A stretch of 64,000 nt of DNA from Apoda limacodes. Taxonomy: Eukaryota; Arthropoda; Insecta; Lepidoptera; Limacodidae. Positions 24,001 through 35,814 of this stretch are shown here, piece after piece. Location: contig OX291542.1 in the NCBI GenBank assembly GCA_946406115.1, positions 21,525,321-21,589,320 of the forward strand, written 5' to 3'. A program made the translations under genes and the position numbers. The notes beneath the pieces were generated by a model. That model did not search any database. It had not been told where the DNA came from and saw only the letters and a list, made by a program, of their open reading frames with translations. Position 1 is the first letter of the stretch; each line of letters starts with the position of its first letter.

Positions 24001-25950
24001 GAGGTGTGCCTAGCAAAGGGATCGTTCATTAAGAGTTTTCATCGTGCACGATGGATGGAAATGGCGATTTATTGTTTTATGCTTTTCATGTTTAAATACC
24101 AGTTTAAACTAACAAAAAGGAAACTCAAAGCGATTACTGAAATTTGGGTTTCCGTTCTTATAATTTATGTACGATGTCGGTTTCAAGCTCCTGCTGCAAG
24201 TTTAGGTATATTACTATTAGGTATGTATTATTAATTAGGTTTAGCTGCATATTAAAAGAAAAGTTGACTAGAAGTTCTATCTAAAGGATAGTTTTTTTTA
24301 ATAAATTAAAAATAAGAAGAAACCACCCAGAAACGTAAGTGCTCTGCGCGTAAGCGACATATAACGTGACGAGAAAGTTCAACCTTATGAGCACAGTCTA
24401 AGATGGTTTTAGCTTATTTTATAGTTGACTTGCTCAACTGGCGTCTATCGTCCCCTTAATAAACATACATTCATATATCACACTTGATCACCAGCTTGCA
24501 AAAATCACGGCACAACTCTTTTACTTTATCCACGCGGAGCAATGCCTTCACACACGTTCGACTGTTTAGAATGGTCTTTTTATTGCAATAAAAAAGATTT
24601 TTAGGTGACGTATTTTCACGTCAAAACATGTCACTTTACAAAATGGTTTTGTCATCTACTGTTTACACTAGTAATTTGCATCGCACCAACATCACGTCTT
24701 AAATCATTAGTGGCCTTCTACTTAAACAACACATAACATTTCAAGGCTGAAACATCCCTTGTTCAAGGGTAAAAAGGTTTTTTAGATAAATTTTAACAAT
24801 ATTTATCCCAGAAAGCAATATTTTGGTACAAGTGTAATCAACATGGCAAATGTGTACCAAATATCTCATATCTTACTTGTGTCATTTGTACATTTAACTT
24901 GTAACTGACGCGTTTGCAAATGAGACTTAAGTGGGTTCAAAGGGAAGCATGTTTATGTAGTAGGTAAACGAAATAACAAGTAATATGATTTATTATAAAA
25001 TATGAGTGTGTGTTATACCTACACGCATTAGGTAAGGATTCCGTAGAATAAGATTTACTGCGGATATCCAAAAAAACGTATGAACCGATTTCGTCAAGAC
25101 AATTTTCATTGCTAGTATTTATTAAGTCCTATTACTTTTCTTTCAGATTTTAAGATCATATTATATTTAAATGATAGAGGGGACACAATTTTTTAACTTT
25201 GAAACTCGCAAAATATTAGAGATTTTTTTAAAGATACCTGAAATACATCTTAAAATCATACTGCGAAAAATTGCAAGAGTTTTCCAAAATGTCTCTATTA
25301 CAAAAAGCGACACACTACTCCGATTTGTCCCGACCTGCAAGAGTAATATCTAAGTTCGCGCAAGGATCAGTCGCATGTTTCTGCAAAATCCAGTAATTTA
25401 ATATGCCAACAAAGAACTAAAACACTACTTTTAGCTGTCAAAATTGTTTATCAAGGATATTGAGCAACTAAGACACCAAGGTATATTCTTAACGGACATT
25501 TCTGATACTCCGGATCAGGTCTCAGATCTGATAGGCGCTGACTATTCCGGTATATAACTGACTGGTGACATGTTACATATTAATGACAGACTGCCAGCCG
25601 ACCGTACAAAATTAGGTTGGACCATTCAGGACCAATATTTCAACTACTGTTAAGTATTTTTCAAAGCTAGACACTAGAAAATAAATGAGGAAGGCAAGTC
25701 CGAAATCAATGGACGTCCCTCGCCTCAGCATTAATTACGAAACAGCAAAGCAAAGGTTAGTACCTTTGACACGACACGACACGACGCCTTCAGCAATAAG
25801 GTAAGGCTGAAAGTTACGATGCCATATTTCATGAGTGGCTTAATTGAAAATAATCGAAGTAGCACCCGATCAAAGCATCATGGGAAATTATATGCCCCAT
25901 CAAGCTGTTTTTAAGAAATCAAGTCTAACCACCGAGATTCGCTCGGTATT
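21083..25950. other. Gene-poor A+T-rich stretch
   Basis: No gene is recognised. Short open frames of 60-78 codons (for example 22541-22777, 24004-24234 and 25171-25353) have no recognisable domains and biased A+T composition, so I take them as chance. A degraded ATAAATGCGAAAGT-type element lies at about 21968-22219. A short run of the pentamer ACACG/ACGAC lies near 25772-25793. Confidence 0.5.
21968..22219 (+). mobile_element. Degraded short element (ATAAATGCGAAAGT family)
   Basis: Begins with TCATAAATGCGAAAGTTTATG, has TACTCCTTCACGACAACAAC in place of the usual cacgctcaaacc box, and ends near GAGCTGCGGGCACAGCCAGT. It is more diverged than 20077-20385. Confidence 0.5.
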
Positions 25951-25954
25951 TGAT

Positions 25955-27910
25955 TATAATAATTATAATAATAATAGTTTTTATTGGTTAGAAGAATTTT
26001 TACAATGCTTTTAGTTACAACATGTTAAATGAATTAGGTATATAAAGCAAAATTTGTTACATAAGCTCCTATACTAGCCTGCCTGTTCTTATAGGAACTC
26101 ATGCTCTTCCAGATGGGTAAACATTATTGTAATAATGCGGTGTTAAATACTATGAATATATTATAATATAATATAAGATATATTTTTAAGTCTTTGTTTG
26201 TATATGTATGCGTGTGTGTGTTAGAGTGTATGTGTGTATATATGCTGTTGTTGTTATTATGTATAGGTATGAATAATGTATTTTTTATTATTATGTAGAA
26301 GTAACCTTTTAATTATTATGATAAGAAGTTTTTCGGTTGCTGTATAATCAAGTGTTAGTCTTTGAACTTTCTTTTTACAGTCATTCCTGTTTTTATTATG
26401 TATATTAAGTGTGGCATTTATTTTGTTGTATAGAGTTGGACCAGCAGAAGGCGTAAAGCGATTAGAAAATTTGGTTTTGAATAATGTTGTTGGAAAAGTG
26501 ATATGTTTTCTACTGTTCAGTTCTATACTATTGGAATTAAACAACACACGCATCAGCGTGTTGCTTGAGTACTATTTGTAAGTAGTATAATTGTCTTACT
26601 GTGAGTACGCTAAAGTCATTGTAAAGTTTAGTAGTTGGATACCTATAGGGAAGGCAAATTATTACCTTAAGCACGGCGCGTTGGGCCCTCTCAAGTAGCA
26701 GTAAATTGATTTTATGCGCTCCACCCCAAACATCAATGCAATACGTCAATATAGATTGACATAGTGCAATTTACATCATTTTTTAGTTCTTTCCGTCTGC
26801 TACGTGTCTTTTGTTTCTAAACACTGCCAGTAACTTGCGTAGTCTTTGTGCTAAGGTTTTTATGCACGGAGAGAACGTAAGGAGAGAGTCGAGCGTGATG
26901 CCAAGGTATGTCGTAGTTAAAGTTCTTTCTAAAATAGGACATATACAGTTCTTATGTATGTAATAATGACAATAGCTGGAATGAGCTTTTAGATAGTATG
27001 ATTCTGGACACGGATGTGTTTTATTAAATAAGGGAAATGTTACATATTTAGTTCTGTCAGTATTTAGTGTTAAGAGATTAAAGAATTGCAGTTGTTTTCC
27101 ACGTATTCCGTTCGATTCTAGTTTTTCGAACAAGAGAGAGACTGATACAGTGCCGAAAGGTTTTGCAAGGTCTAGGAAAATTCCTAGACATTTTTGACCT
27201 GCATCAAGTTCAAGTGACAGAAAATTTGTCAGTTCCGACACTGCATCATTGGTTGATGCTCTTGAAATTACTCTGCGAAAACCAAACTGATGGGGAGAGA
27301 GAAGATTGTTGTGCTCTAGGTAGTTGACAAGCGTTTTATTCAGTAATTTTTCTAATATTTTAGAAAAAGAGTTAAGGAGTGATATGGGCCGATAATTTCT
27401 AGGTGATTTAGTATCACTTGCTTTATGTATAGGCACTATTATTGAATATTTCATTTGACATGGAAAACAAGACGATCTGAAACGTAGATTGCAAATATGG
27501 GTTATCAATGGCGCTAGAATGGATATATTAGATTTGATTTTTTTTATTGGATATTTTGTCCCAGCCTGGAGAACTATCTGTCTTCAGTATATGTATTGTA
27601 GCCATCACCTGATTTATGTCCGTTTCTAGTAGAACAAATAAGTTTTTGGTGTTTGGTAATGTGGTTGTTGATGAGTGTTCGGGTTTATTCATTATTTTTA
27701 GAGCTAGGTGTTTACCAGTATTTACAAAAATATCATTAACCTTATTTACAGCTTAAACAGAATCGGCACAGAAGTTTAGTAAAACGCTGGAGGTATGTGG
27801 AATTGCCTTATAATGTGTAATTTTACTAAGCACTTCCCAAGTTTTCTTAATACTTGTGGAACATCGGCGAAAAACAAAAATGGCATATCTTTAAATTCGT
27901 GTCTAAACAA
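25955..27910 (-). pseudogene. CR1/Jockey-group LINE relic with reverse transcriptase core deleted
   Basis: The minus strand reads, in order: linker SIKKTWEVLSKITHYKAI (about 27855), DIFVNTGKHLALK (about 27730), ILKTDSSPGWDKIS (about 27570), PLITHICNLRFRSSCFPCQM, SIIVPIHKASD, NYRPISLLNSFSKILEKLL, HQFGFR and LGIFLDLAKPFGTV. After GIRGKQLQFFNLL it jumps directly to TLNTDRTKYVTF, so the motifs containing PQG and YADD are missing. C-terminal pieces follow in two other frames (26540-26749 and 26257-26553, GPTLYNKINATLNIH). In-frame stops and shifts are present. The 3' end at 25955-25990 is a TTA/ATT-rich microsatellite-like tail, as CR1-group elements have. It is non-functional. Confidence 0.85.
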
Positions 27911-28129
27911 AGGAACAATTTTATTGGAACTACTTCCAGAATTATTGACAAATTTCAGAAAAGAAGCGATTTGAGTCATTATTGACATAGCTCAGACATT
28001 TTTGCAAATATCGGTTGCACTTGAAGACCGGGACTATATCAGGTTTTTATGGTGGTTGAATATAAAGGTCAGGAATATAGAAATTGTAACTTATCGCCAT
28101 CCACCATAGACATAGGATTTTTTCACTAC

Positions 28130-28590
28130 GTACAAAAGACCAATAAAGCGTGAAAGCGAGAAATCCAAATTAAGTGCATAGTACCCATGAGAAAATGATA
28201 TAGAAGAAAATGGCCGAAAATTTCAATAATTACATTGATAAGCGCTGATATGAGCGGGTCCATTTTATAGCGATTGAAATCTTCTGTTTTCCTCCTTGAA
28301 TCCTTGATTTATATTTAAGAATATTTAAATTGTAAATTTCGTATCTTTTTTTGTGAGCCAATGTGACGTTACAAGTCGCAATAATCCGAATCAATACACG
28401 TTTTACTGGTAATTTATGATTTTTTTACTGCTTTGTTGTTAATTATATTTTATCGAATTTATCCGAAAAATTTACGTAAAAATCAATTTGAATTGTAGTT
28501 TACATAATATTCTCTAGATTTAATATCATATTTCATTGCTAAATCATGATTTTGGGGATATTTTGTGTAAAATATGTAATCATTTAGTTA
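28130..28590 (+). repeat. SINE-body-like repeat, copy 1 (no tRNA head)
   Basis: Starts with AAAGACCAATAAAGCG, then GCGAGAAATC, AATCCGAATCAATACACGTT, a stretch like TTTCATTGCTAAATCATGAT, and GATATTTTGTGTAAAATATG. It is a diverged direct repeat of 28762-29244, roughly 630 bp apart. The upstream sequence shows no tRNA-like head. Confidence 0.7.
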
Positions 28591-28687
28591 CGATAAAGAT
28601 TGACTTAGCACTGACGTCATGCGTATCGATATCGATAATAAAGTCTATTAGGAGTTCTTTTTGCGGCAAAGACATATACGTTTGACG

Positions 28688-29244
28688 GCTCCGTGGCTCT
28701 GTTGGTAGTGAAGACTATCTACGGAAACGAGGGGTACAGGTTCGATCTCCGCACAAGAAAAAAAAAGACCAATAAAGCGGGAAGCGAGAAATCTAAATTT
28801 AGTGCAAAGAGCCCGAGACAAAATAAGACAGAAGAAAATAGATGCCTATGTCAATGTCTCCCACGATAAGATCCGGTAAGGTGATCATTGGTTTACTACG
28901 ACTGGAATTTTTCTTTTTTTTTCTGTAATCCGTCATCAATATTTAAAATATTTTTATTTAAAAAAGCTGTCTTAAACTTTCACTCACTCACACCAATGTT
29001 TATTTACAAGACGGAATAATCAGAATTAATACACGTTAAACAGGTAATTTGTACTATTTTACTGCATTGTTAATTGAATATTTCATCGAATACAGCATAT
29101 CGATTTTTCATCAACGAAAAATACCATTTGAATCGTAGTTTATATGTTTTTCTATAGACTTAATACCATATTTCGTTGCTAAATCAAGATTTGAAGGATA
29201 TTTTGTTTTAAATATGTAATGTTTATCATTTAGCTTTCCCTCTG
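28688..29244 (+). mobile_element. tRNA-headed composite SINE (head plus body copy 2)
   Basis: The head has a box A-like TGGCTCTGTTGG (28694-28705) and a box B-like GGTTCGATCTCC (28739-28750), followed by CGCACAAG and an A run. This is the layout of a tRNA-derived polymerase III promoter. The body from 28767 repeats 28137-28590. It stops abruptly where a LINE-A fragment begins at 29245. It is not a functional tRNA: the spacing and missing stems rule that out. Confidence 0.6.
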
Positions 29245-30150
29245 GGAGTCATCCTTTCTGGTCGCTTGTTAAGCTGCCAAGGGAAATTTTTGACAGTGAG
29301 TGAGAAAGCCGATTTACTGGGCAGTCTCATTGCCTCAAAATCGAATATCAATAACGAAGGCGCTGTACCGTGCTTTACCGTGGTGCGGTAAGACTATGCC
29401 AGAAATCTCTATAACACGGCGGGGGGTCCAGCGGGCGTTAAGCGTTTCGGGATTCAACCCAATATAAAGACACAAGTCTGCGCGTTAACCGCTAAGAAAA
29501 CCCTCTTTACTGTGGTCCCACAATTCCAGAACACAGCACTTACCATCTCCAAGAGTATTGGGATCGTTAGTGTTGACATCTCCAGCTATATACAGTTTCG
29601 CGACCATTTGGAAGACAAGGTAAAGCTGGCGTCCAAGAAACTCAACAGAGCGAAGCGATACTTCACCTCAGGGCAAAGGTTGTTGCATTACAAATCATAA
29701 GTCCGGCCCCATATGGAGTACTGCTGCCATCTCTAGGCGGGTGCACCTGGATACCAGCTTAGCCCTTTTGATTCGGTTCAACGACGGGCAGTAAGAATCG
29801 TCCACGATTTCAAACTCACAAGTCATATCGAACCTTTAATTCTGAGGAGAGATTTTGCCTCGCTGTGTGTGTTCTACCGCTTGTATAATGTGTTCTGTGT
29901 TTTGAGGAATTGTTTGAAATAGTTTCCACAGCTACTTTCTTCCATCACTCCGCTCGCCATCGACACCCCATTCATTCCCACTCTTTGTAACCTAAATGGT
30001 CACGAACAGTGCGATTTGAAAGGAACTTTCTTCCGCGAACGCTTAAGTTGTGGAATGAGCTCTCATGCGAGGTTTTCTCCAGAGACTACGGTATGGGGTT
30101 CTTCAAGAAGGAAGTAAATAGATTTTTAAATTTCCCATAAGTCGTGATTA
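29245..30150 (+). pseudogene. Deleted LINE-A-family relic
   Basis: GGGAGTCATCCTTTCTGGTC matches LINE-A near 43560, and the two sequences run in parallel through GGCGCTGTACC. Near 29430 it jumps from CAGCGGGCGTT (LINE-A about 43800) to ATTCAACCC..AAGACACAAGT (LINE-A about 44622), losing the entire reverse transcriptase catalytic core. It then continues past the point where LINE-A at 44851 is cut, giving HYKS-stop, HMEYCCHL, VQRRAVRIVHDFKLTSHIEP and LRRDFASLCVFYRLYN, the usual C-terminal region of this family. It carries stops and short deletions. Confidence 0.85.
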
Positions 30151-30371
30151 TAGTCCTAATAGTTTAGTTCTAATTGTTAACACTCTTTTAGTGTGTTAAC
30201 ACTCTTGCATTCATATTATTGGGCACATGTACGAGCACAAGCGTGTAAACAGTTTGCTTCGCCCGACAACGCGTACCGAGGCTGCGTGACACAAGTGTAA
30301 ACGCGACATAGGTAATATTTAATTTCACCAGCGCGCTACTTTGCAATAATTTTGTGCAGGTAAAATTATCG

Positions 30372-30394
30372 ATAGTGTTGTTTGACAACACTAT
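30372..30394. repeat. Short perfect hairpin
   Basis: ATAGTGTTGT, a 3-base loop TTG, then ACAACACTAT. Too short to assign; possibly the remnant of an element end. Confidence 0.6.
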
Positions 30395-31113
30395 TCCACT
30401 CTCACATTTGCAATTTTTTTTCTGTTTCGTGTTTCATTTGGCATTGTTGATCTTGTACATTCTATATCTTTGCAATCCACGCTTCGTTTTTGAGGTAAAG
30501 TCGAGTCCTTTTCTTTTAGCTGCAACATTAAATCACCATTAGATCATAGTCCAAAGCGACTAACAAGACTTTAATATCAGACAAAAAAGACTTTAAAAAT
30601 AATGACAAAATTTCTGTTGATAATAATATTAACGTCCCCAAAACATGCATGACTCTTTCTGGTAGAGTTTCTCGCATACCGAGTCAATTTAACTTCTTCA
30701 ACTAACGTGATACTTATTACCATTAAGGAACCTTCCGGTTATTTTCGCTCGGGACGAACGAATTGTGGTTTCTCGGCAACGGGTTTTTAACAAATTGATT
30801 GACACAGAAAAATATAATATATAAAAACGGTTCACGCCTTTTTCCTTTTCTGTGAAAGCGGAGAAAACTTAAAAATGTCAGTCTCAAAAACATCTAACCA
30901 CTCTGTTTTTATTACTTCCTTATACGCTATGCGTTTCATACATTTCGCATAAGACATACTAGTATATAGCCCATTAGCTATAAAAAAAAAAAAATATTTT
31001 TAATTGATTTAGCGTATAGTAATTTTAATGTATAGAATACTTGCACCCTAATGATACTTATAAGTCATATAATATACATGCACATCTAAAATGTTATTAA
31101 TTATTATAAATTA

Positions 31114-31139
31114 GATATAAATTAATATTAATTTATATC
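31114..31139. repeat. 26-bp perfect palindrome, A+T-rich
   Basis: GATATAAATTAAT followed directly by ATTAATTTATATC, self-complementary with no loop. Composition makes such palindromes more likely by chance here. Confidence 0.7.
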
Positions 31140-32002
31140 CGAAGTACATGCCTGAAATATATTGACAACTGGAGTGCATGTTTTCACATCCCCACAGCAG
31201 AATTGATTGCTAAACCTTTGCTGGGATTTTCGACATAAATTCCTAATGCGGTTCAATTCTTACAAAATGTAATTGAGGTTGTGGCCTAAAACAATTTATC
31301 TAAAAACCCAATAACTTCTGGGTGGTAAATGATTTATTTAAGTTGCTCTTATAAATTAATCAAATATATTTCCAATCACAATTTAATTGAATTTATAATT
31401 TTAGCTATAGCCTCCGTACTTATTTTTTTTCATGGTCCAAACGAAAATTATTCCTACGTATATTTATTTATAATATGTTAACTGATTTGTGTAAGTCCAA
31501 TTTTCAATTTCCAAAATCACAAAAATAAAGACTAAAGAACAGAAGTAGTAACAATATAAATGTTGCAGTTTAAACGTAGAAACAATAATTCATCTATTGG
31601 TTTCATGAGAGCCGATTACAATGGACGCAATTAATATTACTTAAAACCCGTCCAAAATCTTCATAATTTCCGGGACATTTAATTCGTAATAATTAATACT
31701 TCTGCACTCTCAAAGGATCTATTATCTTGTCCCTAATATAAAGCTTTTAAGCGCTCGTCAGCAGTACTCAGCGGAGTAAGGATGCTTAGGTGTTTTCCTA
31801 ATAGAACGCGATCATGGTCGCAGTATCGCGCGAACATCATTTCTGTGCAAACACTTTAAAAGAGTCGATGGACGTTAAAAAAATAATTTATATTGTTAGG
31901 TGCTGCAGGGTCTCGAATTGCATTAGGTACGAAATTTATAGATGCTCCGGTATAAAAAATTGATCGTCCTGAACGTCCATAGCCATTTATGTATATGTTA
32001 GT

Positions 32003-32155
32003 CTACCGCGCTGGCCAAGTGCGGGTTGGCTGGCGTTTTCAAACTAATGGCCACTCAACTGTCATATGACTTGTCAGTTTAACGTGCTTTTCGAAGCACG
32101 GAGGAGCTCAGAAAAATGTACCTCAAGGCGGACACCCATCCAGGTACTGACAACG
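32003..32155 (-). mobile_element. 5S-like SINE relic, minus strand
   Basis: On the minus strand GTCAGTACCTGGATGGGTGTCC (32130-32151) resembles 5S rRNA box C. It is followed by GAGCTCCTCCGTGCTTCG, AGCACGTTAA and, at the far end, CCCGCACTTGGCCAGCGCGG. The order is the same as in 20823-21082 and better preserved, which supports a common family. Confidence 0.6.
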
Positions 32156-32159
32156 TGTG

Positions 32160-33180
32160 ATTTTGCAAAACTTTTAAATTTAAGAAATTACTTTAAACTA
32201 AACTTTATGTGAAAATCTGATTCAAAGCTAATAAAGGTTGTAAACATAGACAATAAAGATACTCGGAGTATTAAGATTTTTCGCAACAATACTTTAATCT
32301 TTGCCACTCTTCAGACGATTTCTGTAGTCAGCTTGTAGTTTATTTCAGAAAGTTGACCGAGCACGACCTTTGATTATTAATTTTTCTTTAAAAATCATTT
32401 CGCAGAATAAAAATTACTAAGCTACTTGTCGCATCACAAACTGGAAATGAGAGCGGCGCGTGTTTTTTTAGCGCCCCATATCTCTAGCAATTATTTTCTT
32501 TATCTACTTTCTATCTTTACTGAAACTAGAACGTGTTTGGAGACGCCGTTGTTTATTACAAAGAATTTTTTACAATGCAAGATATGATTCTTATAATCCT
32601 AAAATAGATGCAATTTTTTGAGAAAAAATATGTATTTTTTTCCGAGTTATAACATAAGTCGACTGTTGGCATCGTCACTTCAACAATCAAACTTGTCTAG
32701 TAAGTTCCCTAACAGAAAACTTATAACGCACACGAATTGAAAAACACATTGTCCCTACTGTAATTAACAAAACTGTTCCTAATTTTATTTAATTATACCA
32801 AAAAATTATTTGGATTTTTTTTTTGTTCGTTTGTTCTTTACGGCCCTCGATACCGAGTACATGAAATTTCTAAATTTTAAAGTTTTAAGAGTGTGCCAAT
32901 GCATAGCTGTAGAAGGGAAATAAATAAATAGAGAACCGACTGCACAAGAAAGGGACAAATATATCTTTTATTTCCAAGAGAACATAAAAATATCGAAAAA
33001 TAATTGTTTAAAATTAATAGCAAACGTTTTTATTTTCATAAATATCTCTCTGTCACGACCTCGACTAACTTCTAAACTTTATCTAAACCTATCACTGTCC
33101 TATTTGGCTTTAGCCAAACAAGATAAGCCCGGAAATTATTTTGTACAATTGAACCCTGCAGCACCAGGTTTTGATGAACA
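32160..33180. other. Non-coding A+T-rich stretch
   Basis: I see no gene, RNA or recognisable element here. Confidence 0.45.
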
Positions 33181-33185
33181 AACTA

Positions 33186-33385
33186 CACTGACGAGCAAAA
33201 ATATCGTAGTCACTTAACATAAACGACGATATTTCATAAACTAGTCAAGATATAGAACAAAAAGTATATTAAAGTTTAGAATTTTATTTTACACTTCAAT
33301 GTTCCTTTGGCTTTATAGAGATAATATGAGTTTATTAGGAAATATTGTCGTTTATGTAGAGACTGGTTATTTTTGTTCGTCAGTG
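33186..33385. mobile_element. Tc1/mariner-type MITE with TA target duplication
   Basis: A 200-bp element bounded by CACTGACGAGCAAAAAT (33186) and the reverse complement of CACTGACGAACAAAAAT (ending 33385). TA dinucleotides lie at 33184-33185 and 33386-33387. The inverted similarity continues inward for about 50 bp (ACATAAACGACGATATTTC against ACATAAACGACAATATTTC). There is no coding capacity. TA duplication and the CACTG-type end fit Tc1/mariner mobilisation, which is inferred. Confidence 0.8.
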
Positions 33386-33387
33386 TA

Positions 33388-33850
33388 TTATTGTTTTTGT
33401 CAAAATATCTCCTTACATATGTTTTTGTACATACATTATAAGCAAAAAAAAGGTATATATTTTACAAACACATAAAAAGACAGCGTTTCACTGATTATGC
33501 TTAGAATGTATCCACTAATAAAGTATTTATGAAACCAAAATGTAGCAACATTCTAAAACCGATCTAAACTTTTTACGTTGGCACGCCTGTGATGTCCGGA
33601 GCGTGAATTTAAAGTTCTGTAAATTTATTAGTAACTACTTTACAGCGCTTTGTCAATTGTAAATTTTAGTTTTTTCGAAGTTACTGAAAGCTGATATTTC
33701 TAGACACAATTTTTTGTAGGTTCATTGCAATTTTTTAATTTTTTTACTTCATTATGAAAAGTAGAATGCAATTGTGTTTATAGTTCTAAAAAATAATTTC
33801 ATAATAAAAGGGAAGACAAGGGAACAGAAACATAACAAAAAGCTTATGCA
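33388..33850. other. Non-coding A+T-rich stretch
   Basis: Nothing is recognised between the MITE and the domain fragment downstream. Confidence 0.45.
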
Positions 33851-34076
33851 AGATGCAGACACGCAAATTTCGTGACAGTGCCAAATATGAAATTTTGTAT
33901 GCGAACTCTGAAATTGCGGAGTTATTTAATAGTGACTTACAGGCGAAAGGGTCTTTCAGTTGGAGTCCGGACAGCGGTTGCAGGCTTTACCGTCTAAAAA
34001 TGCCATGCCAACATCAACAATATTGTACGTTGAGTCCCTGTGAACATATACATGCAAAACTCGAGCCTATACATTT

Positions 34077-34173
34077 GTTCCGTACCGACGGAAAAGACAA
34101 TACGGAATGTTTCTTGTATAAAATATACGACGCTACTTGCTGGGATACCCTGGCACCATCATATCTTTCGTAG
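34077..34173 (+). pseudogene. RPDG/WDAT-domain remnant
   Basis: The plus frame has LFRTDGKDNTECFLYKIYDA and then TCWDTLAPSYLS before a stop at 34171. This lines up with the LFR.DGKRPDG....W....WDATC.DTLAPS.L pattern of 6244-6650 and 59245-59633. RPDG itself is lost and the domain is cut after APSYLS. The frame is open upstream to 33853, but that part is not recognisable. Confidence 0.5.
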
Positions 34174-34278
34174 CTTCGGTTAGTGTGAGTAATACATCTA
34201 TTGCGGCTGAAATAAGTTTTGTGCTGTTCTGTAGTGGCATGTGGCATGTTCATACAATATTTAAAAGATATCTATTTA

Positions 34279-34430
34279 ACTAGCTGACCTGACAGACGTT
34301 GTCCTGCATGATACCGACTGCAGCGCCATCTGCAGGGCTGTTTTCTGAATACGGTCCAGCCGATTAGGAGGAATACAGTGACATAGACACTTCCAGTAGA
34401 ATTATATATTTAAAGATTGACACATCTCAT
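34279..34430 (+). mobile_element. Short interspersed element starting CTAGCTGACC
   Basis: CTAGCTGACCTGACAGACGT, then TTGTCCTGCATGATACCGAC and GCGCCATCTGCAGGG. I recognise this opening from a short repeat common in insect genomes. The right limit is uncertain. Confidence 0.45.
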
Positions 34431-35159
34431 GACTAGAGGGCTTCTTCTTGCACATGGTAGCTCTGGACAGTGTTTTTTTTTATTTATAGTCAGTCTTGGA
34501 TACTTTAACTTTTTTATAAATGTAGATTTTTTTATTGATTTGTTTAAAATATTCGAAGGACCATCATTAGATGTAAGAAATTAATCAGTTTAAAAAAAAT
34601 AAGTCATGTGGACTATTATTGTATGCATATTAAGGTAATAAAGGTCCAGAATTATTAAGTATATACTTTTGCTGTAAGATCTTTCTTGTTGACAAATTTA
34701 ACGGGAAACGGTAACTTTAGCTTAATTTTCTGGGCTGCGAGGATGCAACTTCTAAAATAATCTTGTTGGCAGGTGATATTATCACCGCAGTCCTGCGCAC
34801 CTCTCTAGGCAAGGTTATTTTTGCTCTTCCGAATCCAGAAGTAGGGGCTGTGCCATAGAAATAAACAATATGGCAGAGCCTGGCCTAAAACTTTGTTGCT
34901 GTACAATGTCGTGACCCTTTCGACACAAATATAGTTTTAGAAGATATCCCGTTTAGATGTGTTCAAAATTGGCATTGTTTCTTTAACTTCGTGGTCATAA
35001 TCATACCATTATCGTTTTAAGGTTCTGTAGTCAAATTTTATTAATTAAATTATTATTTGTGGTCAAATGTTGTAGTGTTGACTTTTGGCTTTTTTGTCGT
35101 ACAAATCTTATAAGACTTACGAAAGCTAATACATTTAGCATAGCAAAAGATAAAAAAAA

Positions 35160-35498
35160 CAGTCAAGCGCGAGTCTGACTCGCACACCGAGTGTTCCGTA
35201 CCTGCCAAGATTCACTTAATTTACGAACACAAAGAAGCTAAGCAGTCACCCATCAAAAACTTCTAAGTCCCCGCCGGTTCTTCTCGGTAGTAAATCATTC
35301 CGAACCAGTAATTTCTTAAAATTAATAATTAAACTGACGATTTAAAAGTGCTGTTCAAAAGTCCAAGCCCAAAGTTGCTTACCTTTGAATATCATTTCCA
35401 ACAAACAAATATGTTGATGTTTAGCTTAATAATAACTTGATAGCGCTGTAACGGAGATTTAAGATGGAAATGGCTCTGGTCCCTTTCACACTTAGCCG
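35160..35498 (+). mobile_element. CGGCCAAGTGCGAGTC-family MITE, diverged
   Basis: Starts CAGTCAAGCGCGAGTCTGAC and ends CCTTTCACACTTAGCCG, an imperfect terminal inverted repeat. Internal landmarks (GTTCCGTACC, TTTACGAACA, AAAGTTGCTTACCTTTGAAT, ATGGCTCTGGTCC) match those of 55792-56011 in the same order. Confidence 0.7.
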
Positions 35499-35814
35499 CT
35501 ATAATTTGTTGTTATACTTTAGAGCTCACACACACTATAATCACTGCAAGATTTTATGTTACTGTTTTTACGATAGATATAGATAAAGTTTGTACTCTGT
35601 ACGAACCACCAAACGCCGCGCCTAAATTCTAACGTAAATATTGGTACTAATTTAGTAAGGGTTAGTATTGAGAATGTTATAAATTTATTATTTTGTAATG
35701 TTACATGGTTCATAAACTTATATTTTACACAAGTACCAACTTCATCTGAGTACCCTTTGATGGAATTTGTACGAAATTATTTACTTATCTGACTATATTT
35801 AAGCTATACTAAGC

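Larger units (their letters stand above)
30150..32000. other. Non-coding stretch with small perfect palindromes
   Basis: No gene is recognised. It contains GTTAACAC/GTGTTAAC near 30176-30200, a 10-bp-arm hairpin at 30372-30394 and a 26-bp perfect palindrome at 31114-31139. A G+C-richer patch around 30225-30310 has no identifiable content. Confidence 0.5.

Noticed and set aside
26157..26250. CRISPR-like or satellite array in the TATG/GTGT-rich stretch
   Set aside because: Simple-sequence DNA in the LINE 3' UTR, with no spaced repeats.
28694..28750. tRNA gene
   Set aside because: Only promoter-like boxes A and B are present; acceptor and anticodon stems do not form. It is a SINE head. The same applies to 51810-51863 and 60013-60024.
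31114..31139. 26-bp palindrome as a protein-binding site
   Set aside because: Composed almost only of A and T in A+T-rich DNA; no repeated occurrence or neighbouring gene supports a role.
33853..34076. First part of a 106-codon frame as a cysteine-rich gene
   Set aside because: Only its 3' end matches a retroelement domain; the rest has no recognisable content and no clear start context.
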